Shown: piece after piece, positions 12,249-21,964 of the stretch
Layout of the letters: each line of letters opens with the position of its first letter
Position numbering within the stretch: the stretch's first letter is position 1
Origin: Bacillus sp. A301a_S52
GTDB lineage: Bacteria > Bacillota > Bacilli > Bacillales > Salisediminibacteriaceae
Assembly: GCA_024701455.1 (NCBI GenBank)
Contig: JABXYP010000001.1
Span: 1,058,001 to 1,122,000, forward strand
Length of the DNA: 64,000 bases
Direction: 5' to 3'
Made by a program: the position numbers and the translations under genes
Notes under the pieces: generated by a model
Databases searched by the model: none
What the model was told of the DNA's origin: nothing
Seen by the model: the letters and a program-made list of their open reading frames with translations, nothing else

Positions 12249-13403
12249 TTAACTAGAAGTGTGCTTATAAACAGATTTCCCTTCAATAAATGTTTCTTTA
12301 ACGGTCGTATAGACATCAAATGGGTGGCCGGACCAAATGACAAAATCAGCATCTTTCCCTTTTTCAAGCGAGCCTTTCATCGCTTCTATCGATAAATGAC
12401 GAGCGGCTTGGCTAGTGAGGGCTTTTAAAGCTGTCACTTCACTAAGCCCATGCTTAATCGCGTGTGCAGCAGTAGTTGTTAAATAGTCAATGCCTATGAC
12501 AGGATGATCGGTTGTGATAGAAAAAGGGACACCATGTTTTTCTAAGGCGACCATCGTATGGTACCCTTTGTCAGCTAACTCTACCTTGGAGCGTGTGGAC
12601 ATTGTAGGGCCAACTGAGACTTGAACACCGTGTTCAGCAAGTTTATCAGCAATGAGGTGGCCTTCTGTACAATGTTCAATCGTGACATTAATCTTAAATT
12701 CATCAGCGATTCTAATCGCGGTCATAATATCATCAGCACGATGGGCGTGAGTACGAAGAGGGATTTCTTTTTTCAAAACGGGTAATAATTGCTCCATACG
12801 TAAATCTCGTTCTAAGATTTCCCCTTTATCCTTGCGAAATTGATAATCACGTGCTTTCATAAGTGTCTGCCGCATCAGTGCTGCGATTCCCATTCGTGTG
12901 ACTGGAGCCATTTTTTTACCGCTGTAGATTCGTTTTGGATTTTCCCCAAAAGCTCCCTTCATGCCAGAAGGGGACTTTACAATCATCTCATCAACAATGT
13001 GGCCGGCTGTCTTAAAAATAGCCATTTCTCCTCCGATAACATTGGCGCTGCCTGGCATAATCTGAACAGTGGTTACCCCGCTCTCTCTTGCATCTTGAAA
13101 GGCTCTTTCCATAGGATTAACACCATCAATAGCACGGATATGAGGGGTGACGGGTTCTGACGTTTCATTAAAGTCTCTCCCTTCTTCACCTACCCCAGCC
13201 TCATGTACACCGAGATGCGTATGGACATCAATAAAACCGGGCGTTATATAGTCTCCGTGGCAATCATAGATGGAGACATTTGGAGGGAGGTCAATCTCTT
13301 CTCCTACTTGAAAAATATGCTCATCCTCAATGAGCAACGTGCCTTTCACTATGTCATTTCCTAAACCATCTAATATGTGGGCATTAATATACGCCTGTAA
13401 CAT
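12249..13403 (-). CDS. Imidazolonepropionase-like amidohydrolase
   Basis: A 384-residue metal-dependent hydrolase of the amidohydrolase superfamily (HutI-like, COG1228 type). Visible metal ligands are the HTH of IDVHTHLG after beta-strand 1, H in RTHAHRADD, H in IEHCTEGH and D in TTDHPVIG. The N-terminal and C-terminal strands form the usual composite beta domain (GLGNDIVKGTLLIEDEHI, and GKDADFVIWSGHPFD near the end). The substrate cannot be told from sequence. AAAGGGTGATAGG precedes the ATG. Stands alone on the minus strand. Confidence 0.88.
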   Translation of the reverse strand: MLQAYINAHILDGLGNDIVKGTLLIEDEHIFQVGEEIDLPPNVSIYDCHGDYITPGFIDVHTHLGVHEAGVGEEGRDFNETSEPVTPHIRAIDGVNPMERAFQDARESGVTTVQIMPGSANVIGGEMAIFKTAGHIVDEMIVKSPSGMKGAFGENPKRIYSGKKMAPVTRMGIAALMRQTLMKARDYQFRKDKGEILERDLRMEQLLPVLKKEIPLRTHAHRADDIMTAIRIADEFKINVTIEHCTEGHLIADKLAEHGVQVSVGPTMSTRSKVELADKGYHTMVALEKHGVPFSITTDHPVIGIDYLTTTAAHAIKHGLSEVTALKALTSQAARHLSIEAMKGSLEKGKDADFVIWSGHPFDVYTTVKETFIEGKSVYKHTSS

Positions 13404-13634
13404 CCTATCACCCTTTCAAAATATCGTCTTTATTATCTTCAATTTCGACAATCAAAATAAAAATCCTTGTCATTTTCTAAAGAAAAAGGGGAATTCCTGA
13501 CAGTCACTTACCTGTTACTTGGAACAAGCACACTTACATCTGGTTTTTCATAAAATAATAGGGTGATATGTAAGCTAATAGTCTATCCTTAACAGCTAAA
13601 TACGTATAAGACTAAAAAAGGAGTCAATTAAAAA

Positions 13635-14213
13635 ATGGAGAAAAACAATGATTTTTACGATCAGGTCTATAAAGCAGGTGGGCACAAAAAAATGTATGCC
13701 AAGCATTATCGACACAGCCTTTATCTTCAACTGTGGAAAAAGTCGCTAGACATACTAAAGGAGATGGAAGATCCCCGAATCATTGATATTGGATGCGGAG
13801 TTGGACAATATGCCAACTTATTATTCGACCATGATTTTTTCCACTATAAGGGAATTGACTTTAGTGATGAAGCCATACGATTAGCCAAAATAACTAACAG
13901 TCTTTATAAAGATAAATTCGAGGTGGATAATGCTTATACTTCGTCTATTTACAATGACGATTACAATACAGCTATTTTGTTTGAAGTGTTAGAACATTTG
14001 CAGGAAGATTTGCGTGTTTTAAGTAAATTAAAAGTGGGAACACATGTCATACTTTCTGTACCGAATTTTGATACGGTGAGTCATGTAAGATACTTTACGG
14101 GGGAAGAGGATGTGAATAAAAGATATGAAGAACTCATAGCTTTTCAGGAAATTTACACATTTCCTCTTGCAGGGAGTTCTAAGCTATTTTTGGCCTATGG
14201 TATTAAAAATTAG
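13635..14213 (+). CDS. Class I SAM-dependent methyltransferase
   Basis: A 192-residue methyltransferase with the SAM-binding motif I IIDIGCGVGQYANLL (about residues 49-63), an acidic residue after strand 2 (GIDFSDEAIRLAK) and motif IV as EVLEHLQED. Substrate unknown. AAGGAG lies 11 bases before the ATG. The unusually short C-terminal part has no recognisable acceptor-binding domain. Confidence 0.8.
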   Translation: MEKNNDFYDQVYKAGGHKKMYAKHYRHSLYLQLWKKSLDILKEMEDPRIIDIGCGVGQYANLLFDHDFFHYKGIDFSDEAIRLAKITNSLYKDKFEVDNAYTSSIYNDDYNTAILFEVLEHLQEDLRVLSKLKVGTHVILSVPNFDTVSHVRYFTGEEDVNKRYEELIAFQEIYTFPLAGSSKLFLAYGIKN

Positions 14214-14285
14214 TCAATGATGGCTACCCAATTTTAGTCACGTTTATATGCACTTACACGTGTAGATGTCCAATTTGATCCCGCA

Positions 14286-14347
14286 CATAAGGATACCTCT
14301 GATTTTTTTGAGTTTTAGTCATTTTAAATTTATCAGAAGGTATCTTT
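14286..14347 (-). mobile_element. Relic of IS1182-type transposase leader
   Basis: The segment aligns by eye with 57693-57754, the hairpin just upstream of the intact transposase. Both arms are kept (AAGGATACCTCTGAT and ATCAGAAGGTATCTTT), as is the CAT start codon on the minus strand. The coding sequence beyond it is gone: reading from that ATG gives only 14 codons before a stop. Confidence 0.65.
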
Positions 14348-14582
14348 AGTGTGGATAATGACAGTCATTTTGATAGGGGTAAAACATTAAACATTTGGAA
14401 ACAGACAGCTCTAGCACTTTTATTTAGACAAATATAGAATGTAAAACTCGTGTTAAACAACTGCTTCTTCCAGTATGTCAAAAGTCTAAATGCTGCAACA
14501 GTGAATAATTTAAAACGTATTTGAAGAAATGCCATCATTCAAAATAAGATGTCAAAATCCAACTAGTGAATGTGACCTTCAC

Positions 14583-14706
14583 TTCAGACGGACGCTTTCC
14601 CGAGGGCTTGTCTTCAGCTAACGTTTGCTCGGTAATTCCTCGCAAAAGTGGAGCTTCAGACTGCGCTTTATCCTCCGGGAGTCGCCGTCATACCTTTCAG
14701 TCGCTT
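14583..14706. repeat. Bacillus-type dispersed GC-rich repeat
   Basis: A GC-richer stretch (GACGCTTTCCCGAGGGCTTG ... TTTATCCTCCGGGAGTCGCC) resembles a repeat family I know from many Bacillus genomes (ends GACGCTTTCC and GAGTCGCCGTCA). It is non-coding and can fold on itself. A related sequence is probably in the IS non-coding end at 57800-57950. Confidence 0.5.
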
Positions 14707-14837
14707 TTTTATTATCCGTATATTAAATAAAAATCACTAGATATGAGTCGTTTTATTGCTCATGAAACGTCATTGTGAAATTGATTCATGTAATAAAATA
14801 ATAAGACTTTATTTAACGAAAGTCTTGTTCTACTTCA

Positions 14838-15314
14838 TTAATCCCAAATGTTTGGACGGTCAAGTCCCATTGTTCTCATATAATCTAACAGTTGACCAGT
14901 GTGAACAGATTCATGGTAAGCGATACGCAATAACATATCCCCAAGCGTTCTAACATATCCTACATCAGAACGGTCTATTCTTATAGTCTCAAAATCACTT
15001 ACACTTATTGAGTTAATATATTCTAGGAAATTCTTACGATACGGTTGGGCAAATGCTAGCTCATTATCTACTGTTGTAAAATTTTTTTCTTTAAAAGGAT
15101 TAGATAGGTTGGATAAACCTTTACTCCCTTTTCTTATAAGAATTTGGTGATAAAGATATTCACCTTCTAATACATGTCTAATCATGTCTGCGCAAGTAAG
15201 TGCCTCTCCGTCAGGTTTCCAGTTCAGCTTCTGTTCAGGTATTGCTTTCCAAACCTTTATACTTCTACGTCTTACTTCTTCAAAGTTGAGCACTATTAAA
15301 TCATTCATCGTCAT
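14838..15314 (-). CDS. DinB-family protein
   Basis: A 158-residue four-helix-bundle protein of the DinB/YfiT superfamily. Metal-binding histidines are expected at MIRHVLEGEYLYH and at HESVHTGQLLDYMR near the C terminus. Members are metal-dependent thiol S-transferases or unknown. The ATG at 15314 is preferred because AGGAG lies 11 bases upstream; the reading frame is open for 15 codons before it but without a site. Probably co-transcribed with the VOC gene 54 bases upstream. Confidence 0.8.
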   Translation of the reverse strand: MTMNDLIVLNFEEVRRRSIKVWKAIPEQKLNWKPDGEALTCADMIRHVLEGEYLYHQILIRKGSKGLSNLSNPFKEKNFTTVDNELAFAQPYRKNFLEYINSISVSDFETIRIDRSDVGYVRTLGDMLLRIAYHESVHTGQLLDYMRTMGLDRPNIWD

Positions 15315-15368
15315 TAAGTTGTCATCTCCTTTGTTGTAGTCATAATTAGAGAAGCACAATGTGGCTGA

Positions 15369-15728
15369 TTAAAAATGACAAGCACCTAGTGGATTGCCAT
15401 CTAAATCTTTAAATTCAAAAAAGGTCACACCGTCTTCAAAAATGATGTCACTACAAGCTAGTGAATGCTCTTTCACTTTATAGTGTGTTTTTTCAATATC
15501 ATCAGCGAAGAAATATAAAATAGGATGAGTCAAAGCGTCCTTGTTCACCGAATTCTTTTCCATAAGGGTAATGGCAGTTTCTCCAACTTCCAACACAGTA
15601 TAACGCTCATGACGTTCATGACTTTCAAACACAGAATTAAAGCCAAACACCTCTTTGTACCAGTTGATGGCATCTTCTAAATTAGCGACTTGAAGGAAGA
15701 CTGTGTCAATTCTTTTTACAACATTCAT
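15369..15728 (-). CDS. VOC-family (glyoxalase fold) protein
   Basis: A 119-residue protein with one VOC domain made of two beta-alpha-beta-beta-beta units. IDTVFLQVANLEDAINWYKEVFGF opens the fold, and FFEFKDLDGNPLGACHF is the typical end with the metal or substrate glutamate. Substrate unknown. The start at 15728 has AAGGAGG eight bases upstream; a GTG at 15737 lies inside that site and is rejected. Likely an operon with the DinB gene. Confidence 0.82.
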   Translation of the reverse strand: MNVVKRIDTVFLQVANLEDAINWYKEVFGFNSVFESHERHERYTVLEVGETAITLMEKNSVNKDALTHPILYFFADDIEKTHYKVKEHSLACSDIIFEDGVTFFEFKDLDGNPLGACHF

Positions 15729-15737
15729 AAAAATCAC

Positions 15738-16140
15738 CTCCTTAACTTTTTGAGCAGGGAATCATCTAATTGAAAAAGAAGACTGTTAATATTTAGCTAT
15801 GATAGATTGTTCACTTATTTTCCAACCTCCATGGCACGAGAGAGCCTGAGTGTTCAATCATTATCTTAGTTTTTGTTTTAATATAAGCAAAACATTATAG
15901 AGACATAATGAGAAGTGTTTAAATGAAGAATTTGACATGTGAACAGGGTAGTGAAAGTAGTGAAGAAAGGACATGAGTGAAGTTGAATAGTTGAGAGTCT
16001 GGCTTGTAGTGTCACAGATGTCCTACGGTGTGAGACATGATAGATAATTATAGAATAAAAGCCAATTCGTAAGATGTCAAGAAAAGGGAGAGGTTTTTAG
16101 GATTCTGCTGATTACAGTAAGATTTACATTATTTTCACGA
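15738..16140. other. Gene-free region
   Basis: About 400 AT-rich bases between the VOC gene and the terminator of the glycosyltransferase gene. I see no gene, repeat or clear promoter. Confidence 0.5.
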
Positions 16141-16175
16141 AAAATCGGTCTCATCCATAGGGGGAGACCGATTTT
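16141..16175 (-). terminator. Terminator of the 16232 glycosyltransferase gene
   Basis: Perfect 12-bp stem AAAATCGGTCTC/GAGACCGATTTT; on the minus strand it is followed by TTCGTG after a run of T in the stem. Placed 57 bases after the stop. Confidence 0.85.
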
Positions 16176-16231
16176 CTACGTGATTCTATCTAGCTGGACA
16201 GTCCTGCCGTTTAATCTAATCATTAAGAGTT

Positions 16232-17212
16232 CTAAATTAGAGGAAGATGTTGTGTTTCTTTCCCGCCTAAGTAATCAGTAATATAAGTTAACAGCTGTTG
16301 TACTCTCACATCGTTTGTATGGTGTTCATGGATAAAATGATAGCCGTTCGTCGTGATTCGCGTTCTTTCAGCTTTATTTTCACTATAAAACATTGCCTTC
16401 TCAAAAAAATCTTCCGTATTGCATGCGACAAAGTGTTCCTTATCTTTGAAGCCTAAATCCCATACGTCTTCATTAGGTTCTGCTAATAAAAGTGTCCGGC
16501 TGCCAGGAGCTTCAAAGAATTTCATAACGGGATATTTGGGTGATCCTCCACATGTGAAGAAGATGTTAGCTCTATTTAACTCTTGAGAAAATGTCTCATT
16601 CACTAATGCGATATCTGACGTGAGATTCCCAGGGTGTTTATTATACTTGAAGCCTTTTACATCTTTCATTTTCTTTAACACGGCTTCTCTGAATGGATAA
16701 CGTCCTAAAGGTGGGTGATTAACGGTGCCATCATTAACGAGTCCCATAAAGAGAAACGGGATCTCTTTTTTCAATTGCCAATCTTTTGTGGTGGATGGGT
16801 CTATTGAAAAAGGCAGCCACCTAAATTGCTGTTCAAACTGTGGGAAGGTGTTTAAAAAAGATGACTTTATAACAGAAAAAATGAGATTGATCTTGTTTTT
16901 AGTAAAATAAGCGAGGCGTTCTTGCTTATTGGCATGAATATCAATTGAAAAAGCACCTGTTGGAATAGAGACTTTTTCTAAATCTGTGATGTGAGGGGCA
17001 AAAACATATCCCCATGAAGGGTCATAATGAAATATAAAATCGGGCTTCATCGGTATTTCGTTTAGTATATCGAGTATACTACCGTTCTCATGCCAATAAT
17101 AGACGTCTGTGAATTTTTCGAGACTCGTGATCGCTTTATATTTCTGGTTATGCTTTGGGTAAGTGTCACCAAATTTTCTGATTAACATTAAAATTTTCGG
17201 ATAGTTGCTCAT
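16232..17212 (-). CDS. CgeB-like glycosyltransferase, paralogue 1
   Basis: A 326-residue protein resembling the CgeB/group 1 glycosyltransferase (GT-B) type: an N-terminal Rossmann-like half and a C-terminal nucleotide-sugar half ending in a GxRTLLLAEPNED segment and FFEKAMFYSENKAER, typical of Glyco_trans_1_2 domains. Donor and acceptor are unknown; CgeB acts in spore surface glycosylation, so a surface role is possible. ATG at 17212 is preferred: AAGGAG is eight bases upstream. A paralogue lies at 18624-19577, on the other side of dgkB. Confidence 0.72.
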   Translation of the reverse strand: MSNYPKILMLIRKFGDTYPKHNQKYKAITSLEKFTDVYYWHENGSILDILNEIPMKPDFIFHYDPSWGYVFAPHITDLEKVSIPTGAFSIDIHANKQERLAYFTKNKINLIFSVIKSSFLNTFPQFEQQFRWLPFSIDPSTTKDWQLKKEIPFLFMGLVNDGTVNHPPLGRYPFREAVLKKMKDVKGFKYNKHPGNLTSDIALVNETFSQELNRANIFFTCGGSPKYPVMKFFEAPGSRTLLLAEPNEDVWDLGFKDKEHFVACNTEDFFEKAMFYSENKAERTRITTNGYHFIHEHHTNDVRVQQLLTYITDYLGGKETQHLPLI

Positions 17213-17368
17213 TAACATCACTCCTTCTCAACAGCAAAAATGTTCTCCTGTATACTACGTGATCACAGATGATAAGGGGACAAAAATTTAATAAGTCTGA
17301 ATGGTCTTATGGCCGCTCCTAATTGAACACTTGTGGAGATTATTTACATACTATTTGGCTTAGTAAAA

Positions 17369-17377
17369 TGGTATACT
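17369..17377 (+). promoter_or_regulatory. Extended -10 for dgkB
   Basis: TGGTATACT matches TGn-TATACT, about 94 bases upstream of the dgkB start. The -35 is poor. Confidence 0.45.
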
Positions 17378-17470
17378 GTCCTTGTTATATTTTTGAAACG
17401 TGTGATTTAACTAGCAGATGGGTTGGTATGGGAACAACGCACAATGGTGAGAGATGATGGAGGAAACATT

Positions 17471-18394
17471 ATGAAAAAAGCGAGACTAATATATAATCCT
17501 ACTTCTGGAAGAGAGCACGTGAAAAGACATCTTCCTGCTATTCTTGATTCATTAGAGAAAGCAGGTTATGAAACCTCTACTCATGCGACGACCGGTAAAG
17601 ACTCAGCTAAAAACGCTGCAAATTTGGCCTGTGAAAGGCATTTTGATCTTGTAATCGCTGCAGGAGGAGACGGTACGATTCATGAGGTAGTTAATGGCAT
17701 AGCAGAACAACCTTATCGGCCGTCATTAGGTATTCTACCAGCTGGGACAACAAACGACTTTGCCAGGGCCTTACATATCCCAAGAAACATTAAAGAAGCC
17801 TGTGATGTCTTAGTCAACGGTCGTCCTCAGGCCATTGATGTAGGAAAAGTGGCAGATATGTATTTTATTAATATTGCAGGTGCGGGAACCTTAACAGAAT
17901 TAACGTATGAGGTTCCGAGTCGGCTTAAAACGATGATGGGACAGATCGCCTATTACGTGAAAGGCTTCGAAAAACTGCCACATATTAAACCGGTCCATGT
18001 GACCATTGAATATGACGGCAGTGTCTTTGAGGGAGAAATTATGCTTTTCCTCGTTTCCAACACAAACTCAGTAGGCGGTTTTGAAAAATTAGCCCCTAAT
18101 GCGTATTTAAACGATGGCTTATTTGATATGATTATTCTGAAGAAAACCCGTCTGGCGGATGTGGTGAGGTTAACGGGGGCAGCTATGCGCGGGGAACATT
18201 TGAATGACGAACGAGTCATTTATGTCCAAGCAAATAGAATTAAAATTCATACTGACGATAACTTGCAACTCAATCTCGATGGAGAATACGGAGGCAATTT
18301 GCCAGGAGAGTTTATCAATTTACACAATCATCTACAAATGATCGTACCAGATAAAAAGCTGACATGTTTTCAAGACGTACACGAACTAGGATAA
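17471..18394 (+). CDS. dgkB: Diacylglycerol kinase (lipid kinase)
   Basis: A 307-residue soluble kinase that returns diacylglycerol, made in lipoteichoic acid synthesis, to phosphatidic acid. The DAGK catalytic domain shows YNPTSGR, the GGDGTIHEVVNGI nucleotide motif and LPAGTTNDFARALHI; the C-terminal beta-sandwich ends LQLNLDGEYGG. It matches B. subtilis DgkB (YerQ), which also lies near gatCAB. The start at 17471 has GGAGG seven bases upstream; 16 upstream codons lack a site. The usual neighbour, an RNA methyltransferase (rlmCD), is not next to it; a glycosyltransferase gene is. Confidence 0.94.
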   Translation: MKKARLIYNPTSGREHVKRHLPAILDSLEKAGYETSTHATTGKDSAKNAANLACERHFDLVIAAGGDGTIHEVVNGIAEQPYRPSLGILPAGTTNDFARALHIPRNIKEACDVLVNGRPQAIDVGKVADMYFINIAGAGTLTELTYEVPSRLKTMMGQIAYYVKGFEKLPHIKPVHVTIEYDGSVFEGEIMLFLVSNTNSVGGFEKLAPNAYLNDGLFDMIILKKTRLADVVRLTGAAMRGEHLNDERVIYVQANRIKIHTDDNLQLNLDGEYGGNLPGEFINLHNHLQMIVPDKKLTCFQDVHELG

Positions 18395-18422
18395 TACATT
18401 TTTTAGCTGCTTTGTCAGCGTT

Positions 18423-18455
18423 AAAGATCTTGGAGTGATCCCAGATCTTTTTCTT
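18423..18455 (+). terminator. Terminator of dgkB
   Basis: AAAGATCTTGG, a six-base loop, and CCCAGATCTTT with one mismatch, followed by TTC. Located 28 bases after the stop. Confidence 0.85.
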
Positions 18456-18623
18456 CATTGTGTTTTCTAGTTAAAATAACTGACTATGAATGTACGTTAA
18501 TAACCCTTATACAATATTATTTGGTTTTAGTTGAGACATGACTCAATAAAAGACTGTCTGAGAATATCTTAACAACAGACTAAATGGTTATGGACCAATA
18601 AGTCTGTTGTTAAACATATCGAT

Positions 18624-19577
18624 TCAAGTTAGGAACGATTCGATATAAGTAAGCAGTTGCTTGGCCCGATCGCTATCTGTGTGATTCTCATGAATAAAGT
18701 GAAAACCGTTATCTGTAATTCGCTCTCTTTCTTCTCTATGTTCACTATAGTACATAGCTTTTTCAAAAAAATCCTCTTTGTTACACGCTACGAAATTCTC
18801 ATTATTTTTAAAACCTAGCTCTAAAATATCCCGGTTAGGTTCAGCTAGAAGTAATGTCTTAGATCCTAGCGCTTCAAAAAATTTAATGACAGGGTAGTTG
18901 TATGAACTACCACATGTAAAAAAAATGTCGGATCGGTTAAGTTCTTGGGAGAAACTCTCTCCGACAACAGGGGGATTTTTCGCTTTATGACCAGGATGTT
19001 TAATATATTTAAAGCCTTCTGTATTGGTCATTCTTTTTAGTACCGCTTCACGGAAGGGATACCTTCCTTTTAGTGTAGAAAACTTATCATCGCCGTCATA
19101 CATTAATCCCATAAGTAAGAACTTTGTTGTCTTTTCAAGTTTCCAATCTTTAATAATGTTTGGGTTAATTGAAAAAGGCAACCACCTAAAATGTTGCTTC
19201 AACTGTGGATAGGTTTCTAAAAAAGAGTTTTTTGTTGGGGAGAATATGAGATCGATCTGATTAGCGGTTAAATATAGTAATCTCTCATTTTTATTAAAAT
19301 GTGTGTCGATTAGCAATGCGCCTTTAGGTATGTCCACTTTATCTAAATCTCTAATACGTGGGGCAAGTGAATAGTTCCAAGCCATATCATAGTGAAGGAT
19401 AAAATCAGGTATTTGTTTGATTTTACTTAGTATTTCTAAAATACTGCCATCTTCATGCCAAAATATAACATTAGTATGGTTCTTTAACGCAGTTATTGAA
19501 TCATATTTTTGTTTGTGTTTTGGATAGATATCTCCAAAATTTTTAACAAGCAATAAAATAGTCAAATTCCTTTTCAT
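18624..19577 (-). CDS. CgeB-like glycosyltransferase, paralogue 2
   Basis: A 317-residue paralogue of the 16232 gene. Shared blocks are near-identical: KFGD/NFGD near residue 13, PKHKQKYDSIT, WHEDGSILEIL, HFRWLPFSINP, LMGLMYDG, GRYPFREAVLK, TFSQELNR/SFSQELNR and FFEKAMYYSE. Probably a GT-B-fold glycosyltransferase; donor and acceptor unknown. ATG 19577 is used because AAAAGGAG lies nine bases upstream; reading starts upstream of that have no site. Both copies point away from dgkB's direction, suggesting duplication and insertion beside it. Confidence 0.72.
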   Translation of the reverse strand: MKRNLTILLLVKNFGDIYPKHKQKYDSITALKNHTNVIFWHEDGSILEILSKIKQIPDFILHYDMAWNYSLAPRIRDLDKVDIPKGALLIDTHFNKNERLLYLTANQIDLIFSPTKNSFLETYPQLKQHFRWLPFSINPNIIKDWKLEKTTKFLLMGLMYDGDDKFSTLKGRYPFREAVLKRMTNTEGFKYIKHPGHKAKNPPVVGESFSQELNRSDIFFTCGSSYNYPVIKFFEALGSKTLLLAEPNRDILELGFKNNENFVACNKEDFFEKAMYYSEHREERERITDNGFHFIHENHTDSDRAKQLLTYIESFLT

Positions 19578-19875
19578 TAGCAATACTCCTTTTGATGACT
19601 CTATATGGCCATTGATAAATAAGTGCATAAGGCCGTTTTGGTAAGCTAGAAATATTAACTTTCTCTCGAGTCATAATAGATGTTTTTTTAGCTATTTCAT
19701 TTTACGTTAAAAAAATATTAATGGTGCAATGCAAGAATGCCTACATGTGACTAAGGCGATTGTTTGGTAATGGCCATAGACAGCGAGTGTTGTATTAAAT
19801 GTAAAAATGACCTCATCAGCTTTTTATAAATACTTATTAGATAGTTTATTAGGAATGACTTTAAATGTGCGGGAT

Positions 19876-20037
19876 TTTATCACAGATAACCCTCCGTAAA
19901 GCTCCCGGCTCAAATAGAGAGGAGAGTTAAATCTATTTAGACGGGAGCTAACGGTCGGTAATGTCCTGATTGACTAAACTAGCAATCAGTGGGGGAAGAG
20001 CGAAAACGCCCACTTCATGATTAAAGGTTCGTTTTAT
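19876..20037 (+). repeat. Dispersed structured repeat, copy 1 of 7
   Basis: Full-length copy, 162 bp, starting TTTATCACAGATAA and ending GGTTCGTTTTAT. The left hairpin has a perfect GCTCCCG/CGGGAGC stem (19901-19907 and 19942-19948); the right hairpin (AATCAGTGGG ... CCCAC) is imperfect here. Confidence 0.85.
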
Positions 20038-20196
20038 AATGTGAAAGTGACTTTTGAGAGTTTGAGGCTATATATTTTAATTTAACCGTAGCGGTGGGGC
20101 GAACAAGACATGGCAAGGCCATGTTGAACGGATATTGTTGATATCCATAGGTAAAAGGGATGTATGATGGAGCAGGGTGTAAAAGAAGTAAACAAA

Positions 20197-20228
20197 AAAT
20201 CCGAACGGATGCAGACTTGTTCGGATTT
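20197..20228 (-). terminator. Terminator of yfmM
   Basis: Perfect 10-bp stem AAATCCGAAC/GTTCGGATTT with a 12-base loop. The minus strand continues TTTTTG. Located 48 bases beyond the yfmM stop. Confidence 0.88.
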
Positions 20229-20275
20229 CCTTAATACGTTTATCTCAGCCTTTCAAAAAGAAGAAGCTTAACTAA

Positions 20276-21832
20276 TTAATATACTTTTGTCGTCCAATTC
20301 TCTCCGTTCCACACATCGGTAGCAATAGCCTCGTAAAAGTCAGGCTCGTGACTAATGAGCAGAATACTGCCTTTGTAAGCTTGCAAGGCACGCTTCAATT
20401 CTTTTTTCGCTTCCACATCAAGGTGGTTCGTTGGCTCGTCAAGAACGAGGACGTTTGTTTCTGAGTTAATGAGTTTACATAAGCGAACTTTGGCTTTTTC
20501 TCCTCCGCTTAAGACAGAAACTTTGCTTTCAATGTGTTTAGTCATCAGACCACATTTTGCTAAGGCTGAACGTACTTCATATTGAGTAAAATGCGGGAAC
20601 GCTTCCCATACATCATCAATACACGATAAATTGTTCTGCTCTTTTATTTCCTGTTCAAAATAGCCGAGATGTAAATGCTCTCCTTGCTCAACACTGCCAT
20701 CGAGAGGTGTGATTTCTCCAAGCAAGCTTTTTAAGAGCGTTGTTTTCCCGATACCGTTCGCACCTGTGAGGGCGACTTTTTGCCCCCGTTCCATTCTTAA
20801 GTTTAATGGTTCTGACAATGGCTCATCATAGCCGATAACGAGGTTCGTCGCTTCAAAAATAAGCTTCCCAGGTGTACGAGCTAATTTAAAATGGAACTCA
20901 GGTGATGGTTTTTCTTGTGAAAGTTCAATTTTCTCCATTTTATCGAGCTTTTTTTGTCTCGACATGGCCATGTTTCGTGTGGCGACACGTGCCTTGTTAC
21001 GGGCGACAAAATCTTTCAAATCGGCAATTTCTTTTTGCTGCTTTTTATAAGCGGATTCGAGCTGTTGCTTTTTTACATCGTAAACATGGAGGAAGTGATC
21101 ATAGTCCCCGACATAACGATTTAGTTCGCCTGCTTCCATATGGTACACTAAATTAATGACCGAATTGAGAAACGGAATATCGTGAGAAATTAAAATAAAC
21201 GCATTATCATATTCTTGTAAGTACCGCTTTAGCCATTCAATATGCTGCTCATCTAAATAGTTAGTGGGCTCATCTAACAACAGAATATCAGGTTTCTCTA
21301 ATAAAAGCTTAGCTAGCAGTACTTTCGTTCGTTGTCCACCGCTTAAATCTTGCACATCTCGCTCAAGGCCAATCTCATCAAGGCCAAGTCCTCGGGCAGT
21401 TTCCTCTATTTTAGCATCAATGACATAAAAATCATTGTTAGTAAGCACATCTTGAATGACACCGACCTCTTCCAGAAGGGTTTCCATTTCGTCAGGTGTG
21501 GCATCTCCCATCTGGTCATACATCGTATTCATCTCTGCTTCCATATCAAATAAATACTGAAAGGCACCCTTTAACACATCACGCATCGTCAGCCCCTTTT
21601 CAAGGACGGTATGCTGATCAAGAAAGCCGACACGGACATTTTTTGCCCACTCTATCGTGCCTTCATCAGGGACGAGTTGACGTGTGATAATGTTCATAAA
21701 GGTAGACTTCCCTTCACCATTTGCGCCTACAAGACCAATGTGCTCCCCTTTTAACAGGCGAAATGACACGTCGTGGAAAATCTCCCTGTCACCGAACCCA
21801 TGGCTTAACTTTTTAACAGATAAAATACTCAT
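20276..21832 (-). CDS. yfmM: ABC-F family ATPase YfmM
   Basis: A 518-residue soluble ABC-F protein with two ATPase domains: Walker A GANGEGKST and GANGIGKTT, signatures LSGGQRTK and LSGGEKAK, and Walker B LLLDEPTNYLD and LVLDEPTNHLD. A charged linker (KKQQLESAYKKQQKEIADL) lies between them. ABC-F proteins act at the ribosome. The start at 21832 gives the length of B. subtilis YfmM (518) and has GAGAGG upstream. Divergent from yfmL, as expected for this pair. Confidence 0.93.
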   Translation of the reverse strand: MSILSVKKLSHGFGDREIFHDVSFRLLKGEHIGLVGANGEGKSTFMNIITRQLVPDEGTIEWAKNVRVGFLDQHTVLEKGLTMRDVLKGAFQYLFDMEAEMNTMYDQMGDATPDEMETLLEEVGVIQDVLTNNDFYVIDAKIEETARGLGLDEIGLERDVQDLSGGQRTKVLLAKLLLEKPDILLLDEPTNYLDEQHIEWLKRYLQEYDNAFILISHDIPFLNSVINLVYHMEAGELNRYVGDYDHFLHVYDVKKQQLESAYKKQQKEIADLKDFVARNKARVATRNMAMSRQKKLDKMEKIELSQEKPSPEFHFKLARTPGKLIFEATNLVIGYDEPLSEPLNLRMERGQKVALTGANGIGKTTLLKSLLGEITPLDGSVEQGEHLHLGYFEQEIKEQNNLSCIDDVWEAFPHFTQYEVRSALAKCGLMTKHIESKVSVLSGGEKAKVRLCKLINSETNVLVLDEPTNHLDVEAKKELKRALQAYKGSILLISHEPDFYEAIATDVWNGENWTTKVY

Positions 21833-21964
21833 ACTCTCAAACCTCTCTATAAAAAATTGGTGTCTTTGCTTCATTTAGGATAAAATCGGGTTAGATTATA
21901 ATTAGACTGCGACACTATGAATAGCTGGTGCGGTTAAAAACATATCTACCATAAGGAGAATATT

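Larger units (their letters stand above)
14214..14837. other. Gene-free region with IS relic and repeat
   Basis: No gene is supported in these 624 bases. They hold a relic of the IS1182-type transposase leader (14286-14347) and a Bacillus-type dispersed repeat (about 14583-14706). This looks like an old insertion site. Confidence 0.7.

Noticed and set aside
14756..14953. 65-codon plus-strand frame overlapping the DinB gene end
   Set aside because: Overlaps the well-supported DinB gene antisense and lacks a site.
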